DNA from: Burkholderiales bacterium | GTDB lineage: Bacteria; Pseudomonadota; Gammaproteobacteria; Burkholderiales; Ga0077523 | Direction: 5' to 3' | Length of the DNA stretch: 64,000 nt | Assembly: GCA_019745565.1 (NCBI GenBank) | Contig: JAIESW010000010.1 | Coordinates: forward strand, 1 to 64,000 | Part shown: in pieces, positions 19,174-28,603 of the stretch | Numbering within the stretch: position 1 is the stretch's first letter | Layout of the letters: each line of letters opens with the position of its first letter | Notes under the pieces: model-generated | Told to the model about the DNA's origin: nothing | Databases searched by the model: none | Seen by the model: only the letters and a program-made list of their open reading frames with translations | Program-made: the position numbers and the translations under genes

Positions 19174-19554
19174 CTAGCGCGCCGGCACCAGGATCGCGTC
19201 CACTTCCACGGCCGCGCCCTTCGGCAGCGCCGACACCTGCACGGTGGTGCGCGACGGGAACGGTTCGCGGAAGTATTGCGGCATGATCTCGTTCAGCTTG
19301 GCGAAGTTGGCAAGGTCGGTGAGATACACCGTCACCCGCACGGCGTCGTGCAGGCTCGCACCGGCCGCCGCGGCGACCGCCTGCAGGTTGCGGAACACGC
19401 GGTGGATCTGGTTCTCGATGCCGTCCACGAGCAGCATGGTGGCAGGATCGAGCGGCGTCTGGCCGGAGAGATAGATGGCACCGCCGGCCTTGATGGCCTG
19501 CGAATAGGTGCCGATGGCGGCGGGTGCGTCCTTGGAATGCACGGGTTCACGCAT
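19174..19554 (-). CDS. ridA: RidA family enamine/imine deaminase
   Basis: Hydrolyses reactive enamines and imines such as 2-aminoacrylate released by PLP enzymes. The 126-residue length and the blocks APAAIGTYSQAIKAGG, IYLSGQTPLDP, and PSRTTVQVSALPKGAAVEVDAI are typical; the Arg in SRTTVQV is the carboxylate-binding residue of the family. The start at 19554 has an AAGGA ribosome site; the 32 codons upstream to 19650 do not look coding. It is first in a leftward run with recG, a neighbourhood that recurs in proteobacteria. Confidence 0.94.
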   Translation of the reverse strand: MREPVHSKDAPAAIGTYSQAIKAGGAIYLSGQTPLDPATMLLVDGIENQIHRVFRNLQAVAAAAGASLHDAVRVTVYLTDLANFAKLNEIMPQYFREPFPSRTTVQVSALPKGAAVEVDAILVPAR

Positions 19555-19688
19555 GGAAGATCCTTCGGGCTGATATCCGTCGAGATGGTATGCGACCGGC
19601 GCCAAGCCCTCAAACGTGACGGGGCTGCTCGCTGCGGCGCACAATGACAAGTGCTAACATCCGCGCCGCGCGAAACGTGGGAGTGTTC

Positions 19689-21602
19689 ATGCAGGAACCC
19701 GCAAGCCCGACGCCTCCCGCGCCGGAAGCAGTGAAGAACCACAAGAGCGGCCTCTTCGCGTTGGCCCTGGGTGCGGTCGGCGTCGTCTTCGGCGACATCG
19801 GCACCAGCCCGCTGTACACGATGAAGGAAGCGTTCGGGCCCGGCCACGGGCTCGCGCTGTCGCACGACAACGTGCTGGGCATCCTGTCGCTGGTGTTCTG
19901 GTCGCTGATGCTGTTCGTCACCATCAAGTACGTGACGTTCATCATGCGCGCCGACAACCGCGGCGAAGGCGGGATCATGGCGCTGCTCGCGCTGGTGATC
20001 GGCACGACCGAGCGCGATTCGCGCGGCCGCTGGTGGCTGATGTCGCTAGGCATGTTCGGCGCCGCGCTGTTCTACGGCGACAGCATGATCACGCCCGCCA
20101 TCTCGGTCCTGTCGGCGGTGGAGGGCCTCACGGTCGCCACCACCGTTTTCGACCCGTACATCGTGCCGATCACGGTGGCCGTGATCATTGGCCTCTTCGT
20201 GGTGCAGTTCAAGGGCACGGGCATCGTCGGCGCATTGTTCGGGCCGATCACGGCGTGCTGGTTCGTGGTGCTGGGTATCCTCGGCATCGCGCAGATCGTC
20301 CACAACACGCACGTGCTGAACGCGTTGAATCCGGTATGGGCGGTGGAGTTCTTCATCAACAACCGGGTGCACGGCTTCCTTGCGCTCGGTGCGGTCGTGC
20401 TGGCGGTCACCGGCGCCGAAGCGCTCTATGCGGACATGGGACATTTCGGCAAGAACCCGATCCGCGTCGCGTGGCTCGGCCTGGTGTTCCCGGCGCTGAT
20501 CCTCAACTACTTCGGGCAGGGCGCCTTGCTGCTCTCCGACCCGGCGGCTGTGGAGCACCCTTTCTTCCACATGGTGCCTTCGTGGGCGCTCTATCCCATG
20601 GTGGGCCTCGCCACGCTGGCTACCGTGATCGCCTCGCAAGCCGTGATCTCGGGGGCCTATTCGCTGACACGCCAGGCGATCCAGCTCGGCTACTGTCCGC
20701 GGCTCGCGATCCGCCATACCTCCGAGAGGGAGATCGGGCAGGTCTACATGCCGTGGATCAACTGGGCGCTGCTGTTCGCCGTGCTGGTGCTGGTGCTCGG
20801 ATTCCGCTCGTCGAGCGCTCTTGCCTCCGCTTACGGCATCGCGGTGACCGGCACCATGGCGATCGACACCATCCTGCTGTTCTTCGTGATCACACGCATC
20901 TGGAAGTGGGGTTATGTGGCTGCATGGCTCATCTGCGGCGTGCTGCTCTTCGTGGACCTCGCCTACTTCGCCGCGAATTCGGTGAAGATCCTGCAGGGGG
21001 GCTGGTTCCCGTTGGTCATCGCGGCAGGCGTGTTCACCGTCATCTCCACCTGGCGTCGCGGTCGCGAGATCCTGTTCGAACGCCTGCGGCCCGGTGCGAT
21101 CCCGATCGAACCGTTCCTCGCGTCCATTGCGATTCATCCGCCGCAGCGGGTGCCCGGCACCGCCGTCTTCCTCACCGCGGGTCGCGAGGGCGTGCCCCAT
21201 GCGATGCTGCACAACCTGAGCCACAACAAGGTGCTGCATGAGAAAGTGATCCTGCTCACCGTGTTGACCGAGGACGTGCCGTATGTGCCGGACGAGAGCC
21301 GTGTCGAACTGGAGGAGCTCGGCGAGGGCTTCTATCGCATGAGCGTGCGCTACGGCTTCAAGGACGAACCGGACATCCCGGCTGCCCTGCAGCTGCCGAA
21401 CCCGTGCGGCCTCGAGTTCAGCCTGATGGAAACGTCGTTCTTCCTGTCGCGGCAGACCATCGTGCCGACCAAGGCGCCGGGCATGGCCATCTGGCGCGAG
21501 AAGCTGTTCGCCACCATGTCGCGCAACGCCGCGAGCGCCACCGAGTTCTTCCGCATCCCCACCAACCGCGTGGTCGAGCTGGGCACGCAGATCGAGATCT
21601 GA
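19689..21602 (+). CDS. kup: Potassium uptake protein of the Kup/HAK family
   Basis: Proton-coupled K+ importer of the inner membrane, 637 residues. The first transmembrane segment carries ALGAVGVVFGDIGTSPLYT, the family signature. About twelve membrane segments fill residues 20-450, with NRGEGGIMALLAL and FGDSMI-type YGDSMITPAISVLSA loops. A cytoplasmic C-terminal domain follows, ending in the SLMETSFFLSRQ and AWREKLF-type family tail. The start at 19689 has a GGGAG ribosome site; an in-frame ATG 15 codons upstream is less likely. A TPR gene overlaps its stop. Confidence 0.95.
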   Translation: MQEPASPTPPAPEAVKNHKSGLFALALGAVGVVFGDIGTSPLYTMKEAFGPGHGLALSHDNVLGILSLVFWSLMLFVTIKYVTFIMRADNRGEGGIMALLALVIGTTERDSRGRWWLMSLGMFGAALFYGDSMITPAISVLSAVEGLTVATTVFDPYIVPITVAVIIGLFVVQFKGTGIVGALFGPITACWFVVLGILGIAQIVHNTHVLNALNPVWAVEFFINNRVHGFLALGAVVLAVTGAEALYADMGHFGKNPIRVAWLGLVFPALILNYFGQGALLLSDPAAVEHPFFHMVPSWALYPMVGLATLATVIASQAVISGAYSLTRQAIQLGYCPRLAIRHTSEREIGQVYMPWINWALLFAVLVLVLGFRSSSALASAYGIAVTGTMAIDTILLFFVITRIWKWGYVAAWLICGVLLFVDLAYFAANSVKILQGGWFPLVIAAGVFTVISTWRRGREILFERLRPGAIPIEPFLASIAIHPPQRVPGTAVFLTAGREGVPHAMLHNLSHNKVLHEKVILLTVLTEDVPYVPDESRVELEELGEGFYRMSVRYGFKDEPDIPAALQLPNPCGLEFSLMETSFFLSRQTIVPTKAPGMAIWREKLFATMSRNAASATEFFRIPTNRVVELGTQIEI

Positions 21603-21922
21603 TGCTGGAGAATCTGGAGCGACTGCTGGAACGGGGCAAGGACGGCGCGCTGCTGCGCTTCAGCATCGCCGGCGAGTATCTGAAGCGCGGCGACACCGCG
21701 TCCGCCGTTGCGCATCTGCGCAAGTCGGTGACGCTCGACCCAAAGTATTCCGCCGGCTGGAAACTGCTCGGCAAGGCCTACGAGGCAGCGGGACAGCTGA
21801 GCGACGCGGAACAGGCCTGGCGCGAAGGCCTGAGCGTGTCCGAAGCCAATGGCGATCTGCAGGCCGCGAAGGAGATGAAGGTATTCCTGAAGCGACTGGA
21901 GAAGGCTCGATCGAAGGACTGA
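21602..21922 (+). CDS. Small tetratricopeptide-repeat protein
   Basis: A 106-residue helical protein with roughly two to three TPR units. The clearest (residues 41-74) has the spacing of W, G, Y, A, A and P typical of TPRs: SAGWKLLGKAYEAAGQLSDAE, bracketed by DTASAVAHLRKSVTLDP. It has no signal peptide, so it is probably a cytoplasmic adaptor. Its ATG overlaps the kup stop (TGATG), which implies coupled translation with the potassium transporter. What it binds is not visible. Confidence 0.88.
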   Translation: MLENLERLLERGKDGALLRFSIAGEYLKRGDTASAVAHLRKSVTLDPKYSAGWKLLGKAYEAAGQLSDAEQAWREGLSVSEANGDLQAAKEMKVFLKRLEKARSKD

Positions 21923-21925
21923 ACT

Positions 21926-22024
21926 CCTCCCCCCGCGAATGCGGGGGGAGGTTGGGAGGGGGACGCGCGCATGATCGTCACCCGGCCCCCACCCCGACCC
22001 TCCCCCGCCGAGGGCGGGGGAGGG
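21926..22024. repeat. Two back-to-back GC-rich palindromes between convergent genes
   Basis: Hairpin 1 (21926-21951) pairs CCTCCCCCCGC with GCGGGGGGAGG around a GAAT loop, a perfect 11-base stem. Hairpin 2 (21998-22024) pairs CCCTCCCCCGCC with GGCGGGGGAGG around a short loop. Similar C-run/G-run palindromes are widespread in GC-rich bacterial genomes at gene 3' ends. They lie between the TPR gene and a convergent gene and may end transcription from both sides, although neither has a T-run. Confidence 0.8.
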
Positions 22025-22033
22025 AGAGGATCA

Positions 22034-23137
22034 TCAATGCCGCGTCTTCGACTCCGGGAACATGTACACCTTCCCACCCTTCATGCGCGGCGGCGACGGC
22101 TGCGAGCCCCTGCTGACCGCGTCGAGCGCGCTGTCGAACACGATCGCCACCACCTTGCGTGATGCGTCGCGATAGCAGCGCAGCTTCAACTGGTCGATGT
22201 GCCAGTAGGGGTCGGCCTGGCGGTCGCAGCGCGCCAGCTCCATCAGGAAACCGCCGTTCGCCAGGACGATGCGGCGCGCCTGGTGTTCGGTACCGGCAAT
22301 GGCTGCCGAGAAATCCGGCGGATGCTGGCCCATGGACTCGTCGAGCAGACCCACCGCCACCGGTCGCGCCGGCTCGCCCAGCACGGTGCGCTCGAAGCCC
22401 ACGGTGGTGACGAAGGAATCCATGCCCTTGTAGGTCTCGATGTCGCAGGTGTAGGCCTCGTGGTGGAACACGAAGAAGCTGACCGCCGCCTGACCCCACT
22501 TGAGCGCCGTCTCGACCGCGAAGGACAGGTCCCACTTGCCGGCCTTGATGTCGGGAATCACGGTCCGGCTGCCGCCGCGCGACTGGCAAACCACCGCGAG
22601 CGAGCCCGAGCGCACCTCGAAGCCGGCGAACTCCTCGAAGTCGGAGTGCGACATGTATTCGTAGGTCTCTTCGAGACCGTCGGCCATCTCGCCCTTCTCG
22701 TAGACGACCTTGCCGTCGTAGCCGGCACCGTCCGGATAGAAGTACTCGAGGGCGAAGCGCAGCTTCGGATACTCCTCGGACAGCATGCGCGTGAGGCCCA
22801 GCAGCGGCGTCCGGCTGGTGTAGAACTCGTACGTGACGGAGGCGTCCGCTTCGTTCACCACCAGCACGGGATGGCTGGAATCCGCGTAGTCCCCCCAGCG
22901 CTCGCGCAGGAAGGCGCACAGGCGCCCCATCGTGCGGGAGGAATCGTCGAACAGATGCTCGGGCACGGCGTCGAAGTCGCCGAACTTGAGGAAGTGGTCG
23001 AGCTCGCTGCCCCAGCGCTCGGTCTCCTCCAGTTCCTTGCGGAAGGTCTTCACGTCCGCCGGATCGCCGGTGATCTGCAGCATCTGGCGACAGCCGTCCT
23101 CCTCGTCCTCGGGGTCGAGATAGTCGTCTTCAGACAT
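22034..23137 (-). CDS. Acidic cytoplasmic protein of unknown function
   Basis: A 367-residue protein I cannot name. It begins with a very acidic stretch (SEDDYLDPEDEEDG). Residues about 90-160 contain a DASVTYEFYTSRTPL and KLRFALEYFYPDGAGYDGKV arrangement that reminds me of the ferredoxin-like Api92/DUF1281 domain (aromatic strand, then a proline-containing turn, then a P-x-L-x-F strand). That is only a resemblance by eye. The C-terminal half has strand-rich segments and no catalytic motif. There is no signal peptide. The start at 23137 has no clear ribosome site, and a TTG at 23149 is an alternative. Confidence 0.72.
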   Translation of the reverse strand: MSEDDYLDPEDEEDGCRQMLQITGDPADVKTFRKELEETERWGSELDHFLKFGDFDAVPEHLFDDSSRTMGRLCAFLRERWGDYADSSHPVLVVNEADASVTYEFYTSRTPLLGLTRMLSEEYPKLRFALEYFYPDGAGYDGKVVYEKGEMADGLEETYEYMSHSDFEEFAGFEVRSGSLAVVCQSRGGSRTVIPDIKAGKWDLSFAVETALKWGQAAVSFFVFHHEAYTCDIETYKGMDSFVTTVGFERTVLGEPARPVAVGLLDESMGQHPPDFSAAIAGTEHQARRIVLANGGFLMELARCDRQADPYWHIDQLKLRCYRDASRKVVAIVFDSALDAVSRGSQPSPPRMKGGKVYMFPESKTRH

Positions 23138-23210
23138 GGGAGGAGGCAATCACGAATGTCGATCCAGGGCCGGCGCGATGGGACCGGGCGAGCACCGGCA
23201 TCTTCGATAC

Positions 23211-23286
<76 letters not shown>

Positions 23287-23315
23287 ACGGCCGTTACACG
23301 AACGGCGAGGGCGGG

Positions 23316-23344
23316 ATTCTAGCGCGAGTCCCCGGCAGGGTAAA
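23316..23344 (-). promoter_or_regulatory. Probable promoter of tRNA-Ala
   Basis: Minus-strand TTTACC (23339-23344) and TAGAAT (23316-23321) are spaced by exactly 17 bases and placed upstream of the mature tRNA with room for a short 5' leader. The region also contains a GC-rich stretch between the -10 and the gene. Confidence 0.7.
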
Positions 23345-23364
23345 TGCTAGGCGGCGCAGACCCC

Positions 23365-24156
23365 TCAGGGCCGGCGCGTCGACGGCCGCCGATAAGCCCA
23401 GATCAGCAGGCCGATGCCTGCCGCCACCATGGGCAGCGACAGCCACTGCCCCATGCTGAGGCCCCAGGTCAGCAGGCCGAGAAAACTGTCCGGTTCGCGC
23501 GTGAACTCCACCAGAAACCGCAGCAGCCCGTAACCGATCAGGAACACACCGGAAACCGCGCCCAGGGGCCGCTGCTTACGCGAGTAGATCCACAACACCG
23601 CGAACAGCACTATGCCCTCCAGCGCGAACTCGTAGAGTTGCGACGGATGGCGCGGCAGGTTGTCGGCATTCGGAAACACGACCGCCCACGGCAGGTCGGT
23701 GACTCGGCCCCACAGCTCGCCGTTGATGAAGTTGCCGATGCGACCCAGCCCGAGCCCCGCGGGACAGAGCGGCGCGATGAAGTCGGTGACGGCGAGCCAT
23801 GGCTTGCGGTGGCGCCACGCGAAAAAAGCCATCGCGATGATCACGCCGAGGAACCCGCCGTGGAACGACATCCCGCCCTCCCACACGTAGAACACGTGCA
23901 GTGGGTTGTCGACGTAGTCGGCGAACTTGTAGAACAGCACGTAGCCCAGGCGTCCACCGAGCACGACACCGATCACCGCGTAGAACAGCAGATCGTCGAT
24001 GTCCTTGTAGGTCCAGCCCGCAGACGGCTGGCTGCGCACGCGGCTGCGGCCCAGCAGGAGGCCGATCACGAAGCCCGCGAGATACATGAGCCCGTACCAG
24101 CGCACCGCCACGGGGCCGAGCTTGAACGCGATGGGATCGAACTGCGGATGGATCAT
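23365..24156 (-). CDS. lgt: Phosphatidylglycerol-prolipoprotein diacylglyceryl transferase
   Basis: Inner-membrane enzyme that transfers diacylglycerol from phosphatidylglycerol to the lipobox Cys of prolipoproteins. The 263-residue length is normal. Signatures are [12 protein letters not shown] near the N-terminus, [36 protein letters not shown] with the catalytic-region His, and [14 protein letters not shown], the Lgt signature that contains the essential Arg. About seven membrane segments are apparent. Lipoprotein clients in this window include LivK and the M48 protease. It follows the tRNA on the same strand. Confidence 0.97.
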   Translation of the reverse strand: MIHPQFDPIAFKLGPVAVRWYGLMYLAGFVIGLLLGRSRVRSQPSAGWTYKDIDDLLFYAVIGVVLGGRLGYVLFYKFADYVDNPLHVFYVWEGGMSFHGGFLGVIIAMAFFAWRHRKPWLAVTDFIAPLCPAGLGLGRIGNFINGELWGRVTDLPWAVVFPNADNLPRHPSQLYEFALEGIVLFAVLWIYSRKQRPLGAVSGVFLIGYGLLRFLVEFTREPDSFLGLLTWGLSMGQWLSLPMVAAGIGLLIWAYRRPSTRRP

Positions 24157-24214
24157 GCGGGGGAGGTGATGCAGGAAGCGCGCCGGATTATACGGGGGAG
24201 CCCCGCAGGGTTCT

Positions 24215-24913
24215 TCAGGGAATTTCCGCAGCCGGCATGCGCACCAGGATGATGGAGGTCTTCCGCTCGAGCCATCGCGTGGACCGGTGGGTGTCGTAGA
24301 AGCGCGGATTCGGGACCATCGCCGCGAGACGGGCCGCCTGCGCCGGACCGAGCTGGGCCGCGCTCACACCGAAATAGTGGCGCGCCGCGGCTTCCGCACC
24401 GAACACGCCGTTGCCCCATTCGATGACGTTGAGATAGATCTCGAAGATGCGCTTCTTGCTCATCACGAGTTCCAGCATCACCGTGATCACCGCCTCCTGC
24501 AGCTTGCGCCACGGCGTGCGCTTGGACGACAGGAACAGGTTCTTCGCGAGCTGCTGACTGATGGTGGAACCGCCCGAGACGATGCGGCCCTTCTTGAGGT
24601 TCTTCTTGTACGCCTTCTCCAACGCCTCCCAGTCGAAACCTTCGTGGTCGACGAACTTGGCGTCCTCGGATGCGACGATCGCGCGCTTCAGGTGCACCGA
24701 GATCTTCTCGTAAGGCACCCACGTGTGCTTGAGTTCCGCGTCCGGATTCTTCGACTGCATGACCTCGAGCCGATCGTCCATGAAGCTCGAGGACGACGGA
24801 TTGAACTTCACCCACCACACGATGCAGGCGAACATCCAGAGCTGGTACAGCACGACGATGACGGCCAGGATCAGGCATGCGTGCCACACGCCCTTGCCCA
24901 CGGCCTTCAGCAC
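24215..24913 (-). CDS. mtgA: Monofunctional biosynthetic peptidoglycan transglycosylase
   Basis: Polymerises lipid II into glycan strands at the outer face of the inner membrane. The 232-residue protein has one N-terminal anchor (about residues 10-35) and a single GT51 domain. The catalytic Glu lies in [15 protein letters not shown], and the second conserved block is [37 protein letters not shown] and the [12 protein letters not shown] motif follow. There is no transpeptidase domain, which separates it from class A PBPs. It is next to aroE in the usual betaproteobacterial order. Confidence 0.96.
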   Translation of the reverse strand: MLKAVGKGVWHACLILAVIVVLYQLWMFACIVWWVKFNPSSSSFMDDRLEVMQSKNPDAELKHTWVPYEKISVHLKRAIVASEDAKFVDHEGFDWEALEKAYKKNLKKGRIVSGGSTISQQLAKNLFLSSKRTPWRKLQEAVITVMLELVMSKKRIFEIYLNVIEWGNGVFGAEAAARHYFGVSAAQLGPAQAARLAAMVPNPRFYDTHRSTRWLERKTSIILVRMPAAEIP

Positions 24914-24932
24914 GACGGCGCGCCGCCCCGCG

Positions 24933-25748
24933 TCACAACTGGCTGCGCAGCAGCGCGAGCACCGGCGCGGTTTCGGGCCGCACGCCGCGCCACAGCTCGA
25001 ACGCCTCGGCGGCCTGTTCCACCAGCATGCCGAGACCGTCGGCCACCCGCGCCGCGCCGGCAGCCAACGCCTGTTCCATGAACAGCGTCTGCCCGCGTCC
25101 GTACATCATCTCGTAGGCCAGCGAGCAATCCTCGTACACCGCCTCGGGCAGCGGCGGACATTCGCCGCCGATACTGGCCGCCGTGGCATTGAGGATCACG
25201 TCGAACCGCGAATCCAGCTCTTCGAACGTCGCCGCGCGGATCGGGCCGCGCGGCGCAAAGCGCGTGGCGAGCGCATGCGCCTTGGCCGCGGTCCGGTTGG
25301 CGACCACCAGCACTGCCGGACGACACTCCAGGAGCGGCACGATAGCCCCCTGGGCGGCACCGCCGGCACCCACCAGCAGGATGCGCCGGCCGGCCAGGTG
25401 CACGCGCTGATTGGATTGCAGATCGCGCACCAGGCCCGCACCGTCGGTGTTGTCGCCGAAGGCGTCGGTGCCCTCGAACTTGAGCTGGTTGACGGCACCG
25501 GCGGCTTGCGCCCGGTCGGACAGCTGCGTTGCGTACGCGCAGGCTTCGAGCTTGAACGGCAAGGTCACGCTGAGACCCTGACCGCCCTCGGCGCGAAAGG
25601 TGTCGACGGCCGCCCGAAATCCGTCCACCGGGGCGAGGATGCGTTCGTAGGAGATGTCCTGGCCGGTCTGCCGCGCGAACTCGGCATGGATCACCGGCGA
25701 CTTGCTGTGCGCGATCGGGTTGCCGATGACGGCGTAGCGGTCGGTCAT
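24933..25748 (-). CDS. aroE: Shikimate dehydrogenase (NADP+)
   Basis: Reduces 3-dehydroshikimate to shikimate with NADPH in aromatic amino acid synthesis. The 271-residue protein has the N-terminal substrate domain with GNPIAHSKSPVIH, the catalytic Lys in LSVTLPFKLEA, and the Asp in NTDGAGLVRDL. The Rossmann domain has GAGGAAQGAI and a NRTAAKAHALA NADP-preferring segment. The C-terminal GLGMLVEQAAEAFELW is typical. The start is an ATG 16 bases after the tonB stop. Confidence 0.96.
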   Translation of the reverse strand: MTDRYAVIGNPIAHSKSPVIHAEFARQTGQDISYERILAPVDGFRAAVDTFRAEGGQGLSVTLPFKLEACAYATQLSDRAQAAGAVNQLKFEGTDAFGDNTDGAGLVRDLQSNQRVHLAGRRILLVGAGGAAQGAIVPLLECRPAVLVVANRTAAKAHALATRFAPRGPIRAATFEELDSRFDVILNATAASIGGECPPLPEAVYEDCSLAYEMMYGRGQTLFMEQALAAGAARVADGLGMLVEQAAEAFELWRGVRPETAPVLALLRSQL

Positions 25749-25764
25749 GATGGAGTGCCGTCCG

Positions 25765-26700
25765 TCATTCGCTCACCAGCGCTTCGGCGCGGGTGAACGA
25801 CCAGCTGCGCGTCACCGAGAGGATGTCGAACTCCTTGCGGATCGCCGGCGGGAAAGGCGCGAACGGCGAGGCCAGCTCCACCACGCGCCGCGCGGCGCGA
25901 TCGAGCACGGGATGGCCGGAAGAACGCTCGATCTCCACCTTCTCCACCGATCCGTCGGCGCGGATCGAGACGGTGAGCAGCAGCGTTCCGAAGATGCCCT
26001 GGCGCTTCGCCTCCTCGGGGAAATTGCGGGTGCCGACGCGCTCGATCTTCTGGCGCCAATCGTCCACGTACTGCGCGTAGACCACGCCTTCGGTGCGCGC
26101 TCCGATGAACTTGCGCTTGGGCAGCTTCTGGTACTGATCCATCTGTCGCGCGATCTGCGCCTCGAGTTTCTGGATCTCGAGCTTGCGCTGGTCCACCTCC
26201 ACCGGATCGCGACCCTCGGCGCGATCCTGGGGGCGCTTCGGATTGTCCACCGGCAGTTCGGTCCGGTAGTCGGACCGGAGCTGGGCCAGCATGCGCTGTA
26301 CATCGGCCTCGAGCTGCTCGATGCGCCGCGCCGCCACCGACATCTCGCTGGTCGTGCTGGCCGCGATGGCCGGCAGGTTGGTCTTGGCGCGCCGATCCTC
26401 CTCGGTGTTGCCGCCGCCGTCGAGGTCGGCCTGGGCCAGGGCATCGGGCTTGCGCGACTTCTGGGTCGACTTGCTGTTGACCAGCACCACTTCCATGGGT
26501 GCCGTCAGGTTCTCCAGCCAACGGGCATCGGGCGGGACGAACTTGATGAGCAGCAGGGTCGCGTGCGCCACGAGCGAGAGCGCGATCGCCACCGGCAGGA
26601 TCTGGTTGCCGGCGTTGAGCGGTACCAGGTCGTCGAAGTTCAGCGGCGCCGGGGAGATGGCTTTCGCAGACACCGTGGGGCGGGAGGAAGACGCACGCAC
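25765..26700 (-). CDS. tonB: TonB-family energy transducer
   Basis: Links the inner-membrane proton motive force, through ExbB/ExbD, to outer-membrane TonB-dependent receptors. There is one N-terminal membrane anchor (about residues 35-55, ILPVAIALSLVAHATLLLI). A charged periplasmic region with a predicted coiled coil (about 120-180) replaces the usual Pro-rich stalk. The TonB C-terminal domain (about 215-300) carries YAQYVDDWRQKIERVG, PEEAKRQGIFGTLLLTVSI and FPPAIRKEFDIL. The start is a GTG at 26700; a second GTG at 26673 is possible. exbB/exbD are not in this window. A TonB-dependent-type barrel lies at the right edge, but pairing is speculative. Confidence 0.88.
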   Translation of the reverse strand: MRASSSRPTVSAKAISPAPLNFDDLVPLNAGNQILPVAIALSLVAHATLLLIKFVPPDARWLENLTAPMEVVLVNSKSTQKSRKPDALAQADLDGGGNTEEDRRAKTNLPAIAASTTSEMSVAARRIEQLEADVQRMLAQLRSDYRTELPVDNPKRPQDRAEGRDPVEVDQRKLEIQKLEAQIARQMDQYQKLPKRKFIGARTEGVVYAQYVDDWRQKIERVGTRNFPEEAKRQGIFGTLLLTVSIRADGSVEKVEIERSSGHPVLDRAARRVVELASPFAPFPPAIRKEFDILSVTRSWSFTRAEALVSE

Positions 26701-26725
26701 CGATTGTATGCGAGCGCGCCGGCGC

Positions 26726-28573
26726 TCAGGGAGAGTCCGTCACCTTGCCCACGAACCGGCAGTCGCACTCCAGGGTCAGCAGGTCGATGGCGGACAGTTC
26801 CACATCCACCGGCGACCCCACCGGCAAGTCGGGCAGGGAGGGGGTGCGCAGGTAGAGCGGAATGCGGTCGATGCGCACCAGACTCTCGCGCACGACGCTG
26901 GCACGCGTGTGCTGAGCCTGCTCCTGCAGGATCCAGCGCAGGCACCAGTAGCGCTCCATGCCGCGCTGGAACTCGGCGTAGGCGTCGTAGGCGAGTTCGA
27001 AGTCGCGCATGGCGATGACCAGTTCATCGCCGCCCTTGCGGTAGGGCGGGGCTTCGCCGCGCGTGAGGGCGATGATCTGACGCTGGTTCACCAGATCGAC
27101 GTAACGGCGCAGCGGTGAGCTGGACCACGCGTATTGCGCGACGCCCAGGCCCTCGTGCGGCGCCGGCACGGTGGACATCCGCACCTTGCCGCCACCCTGC
27201 ACCCGGTAGATCCCGGGCACGTCGGCGGCGGCGAGCTGCCGGCCCCATTCCGAGTTGGCGAGGATCATCATCTCCGCCACCAGCTTGTCCATGGGCGATC
27301 CGCGCTTGCGTTCGACGATGCGGATGCGGTCGTCATCCACGTAGAAGTTGTAGTCCTGCCGGTCGGGACCGTTGTCGGCCTTGCCGCGGGCTGCTTCGAG
27401 GGCCGTGGCGTAGCGCCAGAGCAAGGCCAGCTCGGCACCCCACGGAAAGTCCGTGGCACCGGCGGCCAGCGTGGTCGCGTTGAACTGGCCTTCCAGCGTG
27501 TCGTGTCGCAGGTTGGCTGCGATCGCGACGCGCTCGATGCGAGTGTCGAAACCCACGGGCTTCAGATCCGCATCGATCAGCGCGTAGAGCGACAGCACCG
27601 GACGCTCGGCGCCTTCCGACAGCGTGAACCGGTCGATGACCGTGTCGGGCAGCATGGTGATCTTGCGACCGGGCATGTAGACGGTGGACAACCGCCGCGC
27701 CGCCGCCTGATCGAGCGCACCGCCGACGTCGATGCCGAGCGCCGGCGCAGCGATGTGGATGCCGATCCTCCAGCCGCCGTCAGGCAGCGGCGTTACCGAC
27801 AATGCGTCGTCGATCTCGGTGGTGGTCGTGTCGTCGATGCTGAACGCGCGCACGTCCGCCAACGGCAGATCCTCGAACGTGTCGGCGAACTCGGCCGCTT
27901 CGAATCCCGTTCCGTGCGGAAAGTGCTCGCGCAGGAAGCGCTTCAAGTGATAGTCGTGGGTGGACGGGATCGCGCCGCAGCGCTCGAACAGGTGCGGCAC
28001 CGCCAACCCCGTGGCCGCGCAGGCAGCGTCGAGCGCCTTGAATTCGATGGAACCCTTGTCGGGTTCATACAGCAACTCATCAAGCTTGCCGCGGAATGCC
28101 TCGGGCAGCTCGAAGCGCGTGAGCGCCGCCACGTATTCGGCCTGTGCCGCCGCCTGCTGCCGCTTGCGTTCGACACTGGCGAGCGCCGCCTTGAGCGCAT
28201 CGGCCGGTGCGGCCCGGTAGCGGCCCTTGCCCTTCTTGTAGAAGTGCATGGGCGAGCCGTGCAGCCGCATCAGCAGGCCGGCCGATTCCGGCGGCGAGGG
28301 CTCGTGCCCGAAATAGTCCCTGGCGAGCGTGCCGAACTCGAACTCGTCCTGCGGCGCCACTTCCCACAGGAAATTGGCGTCGAGCTCGTCCGCGACCTTC
28401 TGCGCGCTATCGAGGAACGGCGCGAGGCCCGGCTGCTCGAAGCGCAGCACCACGGCGTTCGCCTTGATCTTGCTGCGCTTGCCGTGGGCGGCCTCGACCT
28501 GCAGCGAGGTATTGTTGTCGGCGAGCACGGCACCCACCTTGAAGGCGCCGTCCTCCTCGTAGAACACGTTCAC
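26726..28573 (-). CDS. RNase II family 3'-5' exoribonuclease (RNB domain)
   Basis: A 615-residue member of the RNB exonuclease family, which degrades single-stranded RNA processively from the 3' end. The central RNB domain has the Mg2+-binding Asp cluster in FSIDDTTTTEIDDALSV and the later RNA-channel block QYAWSSSPLRRYVDLVNQRQ. The N-terminal part lacks the classical double cold-shock domains of E. coli RNase II; it looks like the shorter betaproteobacterial version. A C-terminal OB-like segment is possible at residues 580-610. The start is a GTG at 28573. It precedes tonB by 25 bases. Confidence 0.92.
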   Translation of the reverse strand: MNVFYEEDGAFKVGAVLADNNTSLQVEAAHGKRSKIKANAVVLRFEQPGLAPFLDSAQKVADELDANFLWEVAPQDEFEFGTLARDYFGHEPSPPESAGLLMRLHGSPMHFYKKGKGRYRAAPADALKAALASVERKRQQAAAQAEYVAALTRFELPEAFRGKLDELLYEPDKGSIEFKALDAACAATGLAVPHLFERCGAIPSTHDYHLKRFLREHFPHGTGFEAAEFADTFEDLPLADVRAFSIDDTTTTEIDDALSVTPLPDGGWRIGIHIAAPALGIDVGGALDQAAARRLSTVYMPGRKITMLPDTVIDRFTLSEGAERPVLSLYALIDADLKPVGFDTRIERVAIAANLRHDTLEGQFNATTLAAGATDFPWGAELALLWRYATALEAARGKADNGPDRQDYNFYVDDDRIRIVERKRGSPMDKLVAEMMILANSEWGRQLAAADVPGIYRVQGGGKVRMSTVPAPHEGLGVAQYAWSSSPLRRYVDLVNQRQIIALTRGEAPPYRKGGDELVIAMRDFELAYDAYAEFQRGMERYWCLRWILQEQAQHTRASVVRESLVRIDRIPLYLRTPSLPDLPVGSPVDVELSAIDLLTLECDCRFVGKVTDSP

Positions 28574-28603
28574 GTCGGGAAACCCGGGACGAAGGGGGCG
28601 CGA

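Noticed and set aside
19555-19650. Extended N-terminus of RidA
   Set aside because: RidA proteins begin a few residues before the conserved block, and AAGGA lies before the ATG at 19554. The upstream codons look like promoter DNA.
23287-23364. Second tRNA or small RNA between tRNA-Ala and lgt
   Set aside because: The stretch contains the promoter candidate but no cloverleaf or other RNA structure I recognise.
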